A DNA stretch of 47,568 bases from an uncultured Mycolicibacterium sp. (GTDB taxonomy: Bacteria; Actinomycetota; Actinomycetes; Mycobacteriales; Mycobacteriaceae), in contig CAMFLL010000008.1 in assembly GCA_945957405.1 (NCBI GenBank), positions 1-47,568 of the forward strand. Reading direction: 5' to 3'. The notes under the pieces were generated by a model. It ran no database searches. It worked only from the letters and a program-made list of their open reading frames with translations, and was not told the DNA's origin. Positions 1-8,428 of the stretch are shown here, in pieces. Within the stretch, counting starts at the first letter, position 1. Each line of letters starts with the position of its first letter. Made by a program: the position numbers and the translations under genes.

Positions 1-474
1 GTCTATGGCGGCTCTGATCTCTGGAATCCGGCTGGTGACGCCCGTTGACGTCTCGTTGTGAACCACCATGACCGCCCGGATTTTGCGGTCTGAATCCTGG
101 GCCAGGACGTCGGCCAAAGCTTCTGGTGAAGCTCCATGACGCCAATCTCCAGGAATGAAGCGCACTTCGAGACCGAGTCGTCTTGCCATTTCGCGCCAGA
201 GAGTCGAGAAATGGCCGGTCTCGAAGCAGACCACCTCGTCGCCGGGGCTCAGCGTGTTGACGAGTGCCGCCTCCCACGCCCCGGTGCCTGACGAGGGAAA
301 GATCACCACCGGACCCGATGTACCGAACACGGGTCCAAGACCCGCAAGCACCCGCTTGGTCAGTTCGGCAAATTCGGGTCCGCGGTGATCGATGGTCGGT
401 TGGTCGATGGCCCGTAAGACCTCGTCTGGGACGTTTGTAGGTCCGGGGATCTGAAGAAAGTGTCGTCCGCTCAC
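1..474 (-). CDS. Class-V PLP aminotransferase, serine/alanine-glyoxylate aminotransferase type (partial, C-terminus beyond window edge)
   Basis: Manual reverse-strand translation from GTG at 474: VSGRHFLQIPGPTNVPDEVLRAIDQPTIDHRGPEFAELTKRVL...FPSSGTGAWEAALVNTLSPGDEVVCFETGHFSTLW...VMVVHNETSTGVTSRIPEIRAAID. The 'PGPTNVP', 'HRGPEF' and 'VHNETSTG' motifs are typical of SgaA/AGXT-type enzymes. Not in the supplied ORF list because it has no stop in the window. Confidence 0.88.
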   Translation of the reverse strand, partial: MSGRHFLQIPGPTNVPDEVLRAIDQPTIDHRGPEFAELTKRVLAGLGPVFGTSGPVVIFPSSGTGAWEAALVNTLSPGDEVVCFETGHFSTLWREMARRLGLEVRFIPGDWRHGASPEALADVLAQDSDRKIRAVMVVHNETSTGVTSRIPEIRAAID

Positions 475-530
475 GGTTGTGTCGCTGGCCTTTACGTCGT
501 AACTCGCCAAGTACCAATGGCCGGAAAATC

Positions 531-559
531 AGATTATGTTCTGCAATGCGGAATGTCAA
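531..559 (-). promoter_or_regulatory. Sigma70/SigA-like promoter for the aminotransferase: TTGACA (559-554) N17 TAATCT (536-531)
   Basis: Reverse strand reads AATTGACATTCCGCATTGCAGAACATAATCTG; near-consensus hexamers with 17-bp spacer about 57 bp upstream of the GTG start. Confidence 0.55.
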
Positions 560-565
560 TTCCGA
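537..565 (-). promoter_or_regulatory. Candidate IclR operator TCGGAATTGACATTCCGCATTGCAGAACA overlapping the promoter
   Basis: Perfect inverted repeat CGGAAT-N4-ATTCCG (549-564) overlapping the -35; same motif recurs at 11696-11724 in the same orientation relative to the downstream gene. Confidence 0.6.
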
Positions 566-673
566 ATTTAACCCAGTTTGGGGGCGCGATCGGTCTACTG
601 ATTGCCCTCTGCGGCAAGGCTCAGAAGCCCTGCGAGGATGGCGTGGCGTGATGGACGACGGCAGAACTGTGCG

Positions 674-1462
674 TCAGTTCAGCCGTCCGGAAGCCTGGCC
701 GAAGTTCGCGGTCAGCTGGGTCGCCGCATGTCGAAGCTTCGGGATTGCGGCATCGATGACATCCTCGGTCATCCTGCCAGCGGGACCTGATATTGAAACC
801 GCGCCGAGAACGGTCGAGTCAGGAATCGCGACTGCTACGCAGCGGACGCCGACCTCCTGCTCCTCTTCGTCCGTCGCGTATCCACGTCGTCGGACCGCCC
901 TGAGTTCGCGCTTCAGCGTCGGCAGTGATGTGATGGTGTTCTGCGTCTGTGACGCCATGGCGCTTGGCGCGAACATGACATCGATAGTGTCGTCAGGCAA
1001 CTCGGCCAGTATCGCCTTTCCGACCGCGGTGGCATGAGCGGCGGCACGTCGTCCGGTTTCGGTGAACATCCGCATTGAGTGCCGGCCGGGTGCTTGGGCG
1101 ACGTAAACCACCTCATGACCCTCCAAGACGGCAAAATTCGCGCTTTCCTCGACTTCGTCCACTAGCTGGCGCAATACAGGCCCAGCCCAGAGTCCCAAAA
1201 CGGAAGTTGCACTGCTGCCGAGCGCGGACAGCTTGGGCCCCAGTACGTACTGACGAGAGGAAACCTGACGTGCGTAGCCAAGGTCGACGATGGTGCGCAT
1301 CAATCGGTGGACAGTGGGCGGTGCCATTCCGGAGAGTCTGCCGAGTTCGGTAACCCCCATGACGCCATTGGCTTCGGACATAAGCTCGAGTAGGGCAAAG
1401 GCGCGGACAACCGACTGCACGCGGTCTCGGGAGCGGTCGTCGTCTGCCAAGGTCATCTCCAT
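674..1462 (-). CDS. IclR-family transcriptional regulator
   Basis: N-terminal wHTH (SVVRAFALLELMSEANGVMGVTELGRLSGMAPPTVHRLMRTIVDLGYARQ) plus IclR effector domain (TGRRAAAHATAVGKAILAELPDD...RGYATDEEEQEVGVRCVAVAI). Start placed at internal ATG; ORF is open to 1576. Confidence 0.92.
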   Translation of the reverse strand: MEMTLADDDRSRDRVQSVVRAFALLELMSEANGVMGVTELGRLSGMAPPTVHRLMRTIVDLGYARQVSSRQYVLGPKLSALGSSATSVLGLWAGPVLRQLVDEVEESANFAVLEGHEVVYVAQAPGRHSMRMFTETGRRAAAHATAVGKAILAELPDDTIDVMFAPSAMASQTQNTITSLPTLKRELRAVRRRGYATDEEEQEVGVRCVAVAIPDSTVLGAVSISGPAGRMTEDVIDAAIPKLRHAATQLTANFGQASGRLN

Positions 1463-1791
1463 CCATCGATGACGGAACGTGCCAAGCGCATATTCCGTGA
1501 TGTGGAAGTCTACCGTCGCTAGAGCGGCAGGAGATATCGACCGCGGAGTGTCGGTAACGGCGGGGGAACTGATCAATCTGGGTGAGCTATGCGCAATCGT
1601 GCGCTGTGAAATGCCGATACTCCGGCGCAGTTTGGGCGCAGATATTGGTTCGGGGATCGGCGGTACTCGTGGTTACCTGGCCGGGGCCGACGGGAACGCT
1701 AAGGCAAGCCATGGCTGATCGCGTCGCGACCATTTCGGATTGTGCGAATGTCGAAGCCCACAGCTCTGAGGGCTTCGACAGACCTTCGACA

Positions 1792-2793
1792 TCACACCGG
1801 CTTGGTTGGCGCCTCGACTCCGACTGCGTGTGGTCGAGGCGACCGATGACCGACCACACGACTGGCGATTGGTGCCAGCTCCGCCAGTAGGTCGGTGGTC
1901 AACTGCAGTTCGAGGGCTTTCAGATTGCCTAAGAGGTGTGATACCCGGCGAGTGCCAGGTATCGGCACCACATCAGATCCTTGTGACAACACCCACGCCA
2001 GCGCCACCTGCCCAGGGCCGACGCCGAGCTGTGCCGCAATTCGTGAAACTTCCTGCACCAATTGACTATTCGCGTCGAATGCCTCCGCGACGTACCGCGG
2101 ATGGTTCTTCAAGCGTTCGGGTACGTCAGTGGGACGCCCAAACGTGCCGGTGAGCAACCCGCGTCCCAGCGGTGAATACGGCACGATGCCTATTCCCAGC
2201 TCACGCGCGACGGGGAGTACCTCTACCTCGATATCGCGACTGAACAGCGACCACTCCGTCTGGATTGCAACGATCGGACTTACAGCGTGTGCCCTGCGGA
2301 TGGTCCGTGGTCCCGCTTCGGATAGCCCCAGGTATCTCACTTTGCCGGCCTGGACCAGCTCCGCCATCGCACCTACGGTGTCCTCGATTGGTACTTCGGG
2401 ATCGACGCGGTGGAGGTAGTACAGGTCGATGGTTTCGACCCCAAGCCGTTCTAACGAGGCGTTTGCGGCACTATGCACATACTCAGGTCGGCCGTTGAAT
2501 TCCGCCTCACCCGGTGCACGTCCTAGGTTGTTGCCGAACTTCGTTGCCAGCACCACCTCCTCGCGATGCCTGCGGACAAAAGTCCCGACTACTTGCTCAC
2601 TGTTGTACGGTCCGTAGCTGTCGGCTGTATCGAAAAGCGTGACACCGGCGTCGAATGCCGCCTCTAGAACATCATTCGCTTCGGTGGGATCGTCGACGTC
2701 GGTGGCAAACCGTATGCCCATGCAACCAAGACCGACGGCCGATACCACCGGCCCCTCGTCGCCCAGCTTTCGGGTGGGCATCGCAATGCTCAT
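1792..2793 (-). CDS. Aldo/keto reductase
   Basis: AKR motifs: LGLGCMG-like, GVTLFDTADSYGP, DLYYLHRVDPEVPIEDTVGAMAELVQAGKVRYLGLSE, IPGTRRVSHLLGN. Confidence 0.92.
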   Translation of the reverse strand: MSIAMPTRKLGDEGPVVSAVGLGCMGIRFATDVDDPTEANDVLEAAFDAGVTLFDTADSYGPYNSEQVVGTFVRRHREEVVLATKFGNNLGRAPGEAEFNGRPEYVHSAANASLERLGVETIDLYYLHRVDPEVPIEDTVGAMAELVQAGKVRYLGLSEAGPRTIRRAHAVSPIVAIQTEWSLFSRDIEVEVLPVARELGIGIVPYSPLGRGLLTGTFGRPTDVPERLKNHPRYVAEAFDANSQLVQEVSRIAAQLGVGPGQVALAWVLSQGSDVVPIPGTRRVSHLLGNLKALELQLTTDLLAELAPIASRVVGHRSPRPHAVGVEAPTKPV

Positions 2794-2873
2794 GTGTACC
2801 TCTCTTCACTTCTCAACCTCGTTGGTTTGCCGTCGAAGTCGGCAACCGCACGGCTCGTGGTCAGAACGGCCCG

Positions 2874-2902
2874 TTGACAGCTCGGGGTATCAAGACTATA
2901 TC
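2874..2902 (+). promoter_or_regulatory. SigA-like promoter for malate synthase: TTGACA (2874-2879) N17 TATATC (2897-2902)
   Basis: Hexamer match with 17-bp spacing, about 56 bp upstream of ATG 2958. Confidence 0.45.
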
Positions 2903-2917
2903 TGAAGATTCCGCTCA

Positions 2918-2945
2918 TCGAAATATAGTTCCGTCATACGGAATA
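2918..2945 (+). promoter_or_regulatory. Candidate IclR operator variant (TCGAAATATAGTTCCGTCATACGGAATA)
   Basis: Contains TTCCGTC-A-TACGGAA near-perfect palindrome and a degenerate CGGAAT-N4-ATTCCG, in the AKR/malate synthase divergent intergenic region. Confidence 0.4.
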
Positions 2946-2957
2946 CGAAGGGTTGAT

Positions 2958-4544
2958 ATGCCTGAATCCGCCGCTGCCATACAGGTGACCGCCCCGATGC
3001 TCCCGCGATTCGACGAGATTCTCACGCCGTGCGCTATGCAATTGATGTCGGTACTGCACAAAGCGTTTGGAGCACGGCGTCACGAATTGCTCGCCGCTCG
3101 CCGACAGCGTGTAGTCGCGATAACTGAGGGTGCAACCCTCGGATTTCTGCCCGAGACCGCCGCGATCCGCGACGATCCGACTTGGCGTGTTGCCGAGCCC
3201 GCCGCTGGACTGATCGACCGACGCGCCGAGATCACCGGGCCGACGGATCGCAAAATGACCATCAACGCTCTGAATTCGGGCGCGCGGGTATGGCTGGCTG
3301 ATCATGAGGATGCCAACACACCGTTGTGGGAAAACGTCATTGGCGGTCAGTTGAATCTGCTCGATGCCATCAACCGCAACATCGATTTCACCAATGAATT
3401 TGGGAAAAGCTATGCGCTACGGCCGGACCCGGAGCTTGCCACCATCGTCATGCGTCCCCGCGGCTGGCACCTTCCGGAAAAGCACATGCTGCTCGACGGT
3501 GAACCCACCTCCGGTAGCTTGGTCGACTTCGCGCTCTACATGGCAAACTGTGGCCAGCTGCAAATCGACCGTGGCCTCGGGCCCTACTTCTATCTGCCGA
3601 AGCTTGAATCCTATCTCGAAGCACGACTCTGGAACGACGTATTTATTCTGACCCAGGACTTTCTAGGCATACCGCAAGGCACCGTTCGTGCCACCGTGCT
3701 CATCGAAACGTACCCTGCCGCTTTCGAAATGGAGGAGATCCTCTACGAGTTGCGGGATCACTCCGCTGGGCTCAACGCCGGTCGGTGGGACTATATGTTC
3801 AGCGCCATCAAAATGTTTCGAACCCGGGGTAAGGAATTTCTTCTGCCAGACCGTAATTCCGTAACAATGACTGTGCCATTCATGCGGGCCTACACCGAGC
3901 TGCTGGTTCGCACCTGCCACAAGCGTGGCGCGCACGCGATCGGCGGCATGGCGGCGTTCATTCCCAGCAAGGACCCCGAGATCAACATGCAGGCTTATAG
4001 CAAAGTGCGATCCGATAAGAGTCGCGAAGCCGCGGACGGCTTCGACGGCTCGTGGGTGGCCCACCCGGCGATGGTCGACCTTTGTACTCAGGCGTTCGAC
4101 GAGGTGCTTGGCGAACGGCCAAATCAACTCGACCGACTTCACGATGACGTGCATGTGACGGCCGAAGAGCTGCTCGACATTGCCGCAACCCCCGGGACCG
4201 TGACCGAGGCGGGCCTGCGCAACAACATCAGTGTGGCCATCCAATATTTAGCCTCCTGGTTGCGCGGCGTCGGCGCGGTTGGCATCTTCAACATGATGGA
4301 AGATGCTGCAACCGCTGAGATTTCACGATCTCAGATCTGGCAGTGGCTACACAATGACGTTGTCTTGGACACCGGTGAGAACGTGACCAAGGCGCTGGTC
4401 GAGCGGCTGGTCGACGAAGAGATTGCTGCTCTCGGAGGGTCGCCGGATCACTACGACGAGGCCAAGTCGACATTCTTGGAGGTCGCCGTCGCCGACGATT
4501 TTGCCGACTTCCTCACTTTGCCCGCCTATGCACGGATGGCGTGA
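2958..4544 (+). CDS. aceB: Malate synthase A
   Basis: TGPTDRKMTINALNSGARVWLADHEDANTPLWENVIGGQLNL, MRPRGWHLPEKH, ATVLIETYPAAFEMEEILYELRDHSAGLNAGRWDYMFSAIK, VPFMRAYTELLVRTCHKRGAHAIGGMAAFIPSKD. ORF track start at 2655 is too early; ATG 2958 fits. Confidence 0.95.
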   Translation: MPESAAAIQVTAPMLPRFDEILTPCAMQLMSVLHKAFGARRHELLAARRQRVVAITEGATLGFLPETAAIRDDPTWRVAEPAAGLIDRRAEITGPTDRKMTINALNSGARVWLADHEDANTPLWENVIGGQLNLLDAINRNIDFTNEFGKSYALRPDPELATIVMRPRGWHLPEKHMLLDGEPTSGSLVDFALYMANCGQLQIDRGLGPYFYLPKLESYLEARLWNDVFILTQDFLGIPQGTVRATVLIETYPAAFEMEEILYELRDHSAGLNAGRWDYMFSAIKMFRTRGKEFLLPDRNSVTMTVPFMRAYTELLVRTCHKRGAHAIGGMAAFIPSKDPEINMQAYSKVRSDKSREAADGFDGSWVAHPAMVDLCTQAFDEVLGERPNQLDRLHDDVHVTAEELLDIAATPGTVTEAGLRNNISVAIQYLASWLRGVGAVGIFNMMEDAATAEISRSQIWQWLHNDVVLDTGENVTKALVERLVDEEIAALGGSPDHYDEAKSTFLEVAVADDFADFLTLPAYARMA

Positions 4545-4700
4545 CGTTGTCGTCTCACGTCAACTCACGACTTTCGCGAGATAGACCGCAGCCCATGAGA
4601 TTGCGAGGTCGTATCGCTGACTCAGCGATTCACCGTCTGCTGCGTCGGCTGATCTGACGAAGGTGGATACTCGAGTACTCTCGCAACCAGCGGTGGTGCG

Positions 4701-5960
4701 ATGACTGGCGACTGTGCAGCCCGTACCGGTCCCCGGACGGCGTTACGGCTCATCATCGACCCGGCCTTCGGTGCGTTGTTCTGGGGCAAATTCATGTCTT
4801 CGTCGGGGACGTGGATGCACGGCATCGTCGCCGCGGTGGTGATCTATCAGCTCACCGCGTCGGCGTTGATGGTGGGACTCGTCGGAGTAGCGCAGTTCGG
4901 GCCGCAGATCGCATTGAGTCCGCTCAGTGGTCGGTGGGCCGATCAAGGTAACCCTATCCGGCAGATGCTTGTCGGCAGGTTGATGTGCGCAATAGGCTCA
5001 GTTTCGGCGGCGGTGTCAGTCTCACTGTCACAAGGGATGTCGGGAGCGGTCACAGCCCTTTCAGTGCTAGTGGGAACGGTTCTGGTCGGAATAGGCTTCG
5101 TGATCGGCGGTCCGGCTATGCAGTCGGTGGTTCCGAAGTTGCTGAGGGCGGGTGAGCTGGCAACCGCCATGACGCTCAACACCATACCTTTGACGGTCGC
5201 TCGGGTCTTCGGACCGGCCACCGGCGCGTTTCTGTTGTCTCAGCTCGGCGCCACTCCGGCCTTCGCCATCAGCGGTTGTGGCCATCTGGTGTTTGCGATT
5301 CTGCTTGTGGTCGTGAACTTTCCACCTTTGAAGAACGAACCGCGCCCCGGTGTCGATTACCGGGTGCGCGCTGCACTGCGTTATGTGTGGAAGGATCGGA
5401 CGCTACTGTTGCTGCTGGTGGCTATCGGAGTGGTTGGATTCGGTTCAGATCCGTCCATCACACTCGCGCCCTCGGTCGCCGCGGAACTCGGTGGCCGCAC
5501 TGAATCAGTCGGCCTATTGTCCGCCGCGTTCGGTACTGGTGCGGCGCTCGGCCTTGCGGTTCTCGGAATCTTGCGGTCCCGATTGTCCTCGGCACTTACG
5601 TCGTCAATGGCGTTGTGGCTGTTGGCGATCGGCCTGGCGCTGGTAGGCGTCGGTCATTGGCTTGCCCTGGCTATGAGTGGGTTTGCCTTGGCCGGATGTG
5701 GTTTCTCGTGGGGATTGACAGGACTGAGCACACTGGTACAAAGCCGTGTCCCCGACGAGCTGAGAGGACGGATCATGGCGCTGTGGTCGGTGGGTTTTGC
5801 CGGCGCAAGACCCGTCGCGGGCGCGATCCTTGGCAGTACTGCCGATTTGGTCTCGCTTCGGGCCGCTTTTCTCCTCGCGGTGACACTCACGGCTATGACG
5901 GCGCTGTTGTGTCGGCCGGGTGTGTTGTCGCGACCGGGACCGGTTCCGCTCATCCGGTGA
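4701..5960 (+). CDS. MFS transporter (MFS_3/enterobactin-exporter-like)
   Basis: About 12 hydrophobic helices; FGALFWGKFMSSSGTWMHGIVAAVVIYQLTASALMVGLVG and VPDELRGRIMALWSVGFAGARPVAGAI motifs. Confidence 0.88.
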   Translation: MTGDCAARTGPRTALRLIIDPAFGALFWGKFMSSSGTWMHGIVAAVVIYQLTASALMVGLVGVAQFGPQIALSPLSGRWADQGNPIRQMLVGRLMCAIGSVSAAVSVSLSQGMSGAVTALSVLVGTVLVGIGFVIGGPAMQSVVPKLLRAGELATAMTLNTIPLTVARVFGPATGAFLLSQLGATPAFAISGCGHLVFAILLVVVNFPPLKNEPRPGVDYRVRAALRYVWKDRTLLLLLVAIGVVGFGSDPSITLAPSVAAELGGRTESVGLLSAAFGTGAALGLAVLGILRSRLSSALTSSMALWLLAIGLALVGVGHWLALAMSGFALAGCGFSWGLTGLSTLVQSRVPDELRGRIMALWSVGFAGARPVAGAILGSTADLVSLRAAFLLAVTLTAMTALLCRPGVLSRPGPVPLIR

Positions 5961-6018
5961 CAACCGATGCGCTCGCTGACGAGCGGGTCGATCTCGATCG
6001 CGACGTTGCAGTTCGTAT

Positions 6019-6822
6019 TCAGCTCATCGTGACGGATACCGTGCCGAAACCCGAGTAGGAGGCCTGCACCGTGATGGGCCCGCTTGCGTCGATCGGAGTC
6101 ACCCAGGAGCCGGTGAGCACAAACTGACCCGGCTCCAGGGAGAGTTCTTGCGTGGCGAGCGTTCTCACCAGCCAGCCCAGGAGCTCGTACGGTTGGTCGT
6201 TGCTGGGTCCTCCGGGCATCGGCCTGTCCACCCACGTCGGTTCACCGTCCAGCTCGACCGTAAGCCGGGTGGAGCTGAGGTCGATCGTGTTGGGTGGTAT
6301 CGCGTCGGACAGCGTGATTACGGCACCGGCCGCCGCCCCGTTGTCGGCGATCAGATCACCCACTGTGCTTGCCGCGGCACCGTAGCGGGAGTCGGCAATT
6401 TCGAATGCGGGAACTACGCCGGCGACCGCGCGGCGGACTTCCTCCGTGGACACATCCGCGCCGCCGAGGTGGCTGCCGATCAGCAGCCCGCATTCGGGCT
6501 CGATCTTGGGATCGACGAATGCTGACCTCGACAGTGTTGCTCCACTTGCTGATACATCGTCGGCGTAGATGCGGCCGAACACTGGCTGCGCATAGCCCAT
6601 GGCCTGCTGCGCAGATTCGGCGACCAATCCGATCTTGTAACCGACGACCCGGTCCGGCCCCAGCAATGCGGTGCTATGGCGCGTGATTTGCAACGCTCTG
6701 ATGCTGTCGAGCTCCGCCACCTGAGCGCTCGGCGGCTCGGTGACAGTCGCCGTGCGCCATGCGCTCACCAGACGCTGCGCGATCTTCTGGTTCTCGGCGT
6801 CGTCACCGGTTGTGCTGCCCAT
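6019..6822 (-). CDS. 2-keto-4-pentenoate hydratase / FAH-superfamily (MhpD-like) protein
   Basis: VGYKIGLVAESAQQAMGYAQPVFGRIYADDV, KIEPECGLLIGSHL, GVVPAFEIADSRYG, PGQFVLTGSWVTPIDASGPITVQASYSGFGTVSV. Confidence 0.85.
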   Translation of the reverse strand: MGSTTGDDAENQKIAQRLVSAWRTATVTEPPSAQVAELDSIRALQITRHSTALLGPDRVVGYKIGLVAESAQQAMGYAQPVFGRIYADDVSASGATLSRSAFVDPKIEPECGLLIGSHLGGADVSTEEVRRAVAGVVPAFEIADSRYGAAASTVGDLIADNGAAAGAVITLSDAIPPNTIDLSSTRLTVELDGEPTWVDRPMPGGPSNDQPYELLGWLVRTLATQELSLEPGQFVLTGSWVTPIDASGPITVQASYSGFGTVSVTMS

Positions 6823-6948
6823 AACATAGGCCCTTTCTCATCATCGCACTGCATGGATATAGCGTTTCGGACGGACATCGACACTCATTCGCAGACAACA
6901 GCGGTGAGGGTGTCCGTCGAGTGAAGGGGTGTCGTGTAGGCGTGTCGC

Positions 6949-8403
6949 CTACCAGCTCACCGCAACGTATTTGGCCTCACAGAATTCGCGCATACCGTGG
7001 TGGCTGCCCTCGCGACCGAGCCCACTGGCTTTGACGCCACCGAATGGTGCGGCAGGCTCTGAAACCAATCCACGATTGATGCCTACCATCCCGACTTCGA
7101 GTTGCTCGGATATCCGCAGTCCCCGGGCGAGGTCACCCGTCAACACGTAGGCGGCGAGGCCGACCTCGGTGTCGTTGGCCCTCTCGATGGCCTCTGCCTC
7201 TTCGCTGAATGGAAAAACAGCGGCGATCGGACCGAAGACTTCTTCCTTTGCGATGCGCGCCTCAGCGGTCACGCCGTCCAGGACTGTCGGCGTGTAGAAG
7301 TAGCCGGCATCTGAAGGTCGTCCCCCTCCGGTCACGAGGCTGGCCCCATGCTCCAGCGCGTCGGCAACCATGTCCTGAATTTTCATCAAGCTTGCCTCGT
7401 CGGCCACCGGCCCGCATTGAGTACCTGGATCGCGCGGCGGCCCGACGACAAGCGCGCTCATCCGTTGCGAAAGGCGTTGCACGAATGCGTCGCGGATACC
7501 GTCTTGCACATAAATCCTGTTCGCCGCCGTGCAGGCCTGGCCGCCGTTACGCATCTTGGCCAAGATGGTCGCTTCGACGGCGTCGTCGAGGTCGGCGTCG
7601 TCGAAAATGATCACTGGGGCGTTACCGCCCAATTCCATTGAGCAACTGATGACTTGGTCGCTGGCTTCGCGGAGCAAGATCCGGCCGACCGCCGTCGAGC
7701 CGGTGAAGGACAATTTGCGCACGCGTGGATCGTGCAGGAGCGCATCGACGACCTCGGCACTGCGTGAGGTCGGGACAACGTTGACGAGGCCGTCCGGGAC
7801 TCCCGCCTCGGCCATGAGCTCGGCGATCGCCAAGGCGGTCAGGGGAGTGGTGGGTGCGGGTTTGAGCACCACGCCGCACCCCGCGGCGAGTGCCGGGGCG
7901 ATCTTTCGAGTGGCCATGGCGGCCGGGAAGTTCCATGGAGTCACCAGGAGCGCGACTCCGATGGGCTCGTAGCGAACCAGGATCCGATGACCCGCGGCCG
8001 GCGACTCGTTGAGCTCTCCGTTATTGCGTACCGCCTCCTCGGCATACCACCGGAAGAACTCCGCGGCGTAGGCGATCTCACCGCGGGCATCCGACAGTGC
8101 CTTCCCGTTTTCGTCACAGATGAGGAGCGCCAGCTGATCGGAGCGCTCGACCATCAATTCGAAGCAGCGGTGCAGGATTTCGGCTCGCCGCCGTGGCGGG
8201 CAACCGCGCCAGTCACGCATGGCTTTCTCGGCGGCATCCACCGCGCGCACACCGTCTACAACGTCGGCGTCGGCCACCTCGGCGATTACCTGTGTGGTGG
8301 AAGGGTCGACGACGGGCATCAGCTGTCCATCTGTGCCAGGCTGCCAACGGCCGCCGATGAACAGTTCGAGCGGCGGCAACCAGTTCTGCGGTGTCGGCAT
8401 CAT
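6949..8403 (-). CDS. NAD(P)-dependent aldehyde dehydrogenase (succinate-semialdehyde dehydrogenase-like)
   Basis: ALDH motifs: VTPWNFPAAMATRKIAPALAAGC, FTGSTAVGR, SMELGGNAPVIIFDDADLD, MRNGGQACTAANRIYV, KEEVFGPIAAVFPF, PFGGVKASGLGREG. Confidence 0.95.
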   Translation of the reverse strand: MMPTPQNWLPPLELFIGGRWQPGTDGQLMPVVDPSTTQVIAEVADADVVDGVRAVDAAEKAMRDWRGCPPRRRAEILHRCFELMVERSDQLALLICDENGKALSDARGEIAYAAEFFRWYAEEAVRNNGELNESPAAGHRILVRYEPIGVALLVTPWNFPAAMATRKIAPALAAGCGVVLKPAPTTPLTALAIAELMAEAGVPDGLVNVVPTSRSAEVVDALLHDPRVRKLSFTGSTAVGRILLREASDQVISCSMELGGNAPVIIFDDADLDDAVEATILAKMRNGGQACTAANRIYVQDGIRDAFVQRLSQRMSALVVGPPRDPGTQCGPVADEASLMKIQDMVADALEHGASLVTGGGRPSDAGYFYTPTVLDGVTAEARIAKEEVFGPIAAVFPFSEEAEAIERANDTEVGLAAYVLTGDLARGLRISEQLEVGMVGINRGLVSEPAAPFGGVKASGLGREGSHHGMREFCEAKYVAVSW

Positions 8404-8428
8404 CCACACTTTCTCGAGGTTCGTCGCT

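Noticed and set aside
4668-4677. TACTCGAGTA 10-bp palindrome upstream of the MFS gene
   Set aside because: Short isolated palindrome, no second copy seen in front of other genes; expected by chance at this scale.
6823-6948. 126-bp gap between the ALDH and hydratase genes examined for operators or a small gene
   Set aside because: No convincing palindrome, promoter pair or coding signal beyond background.
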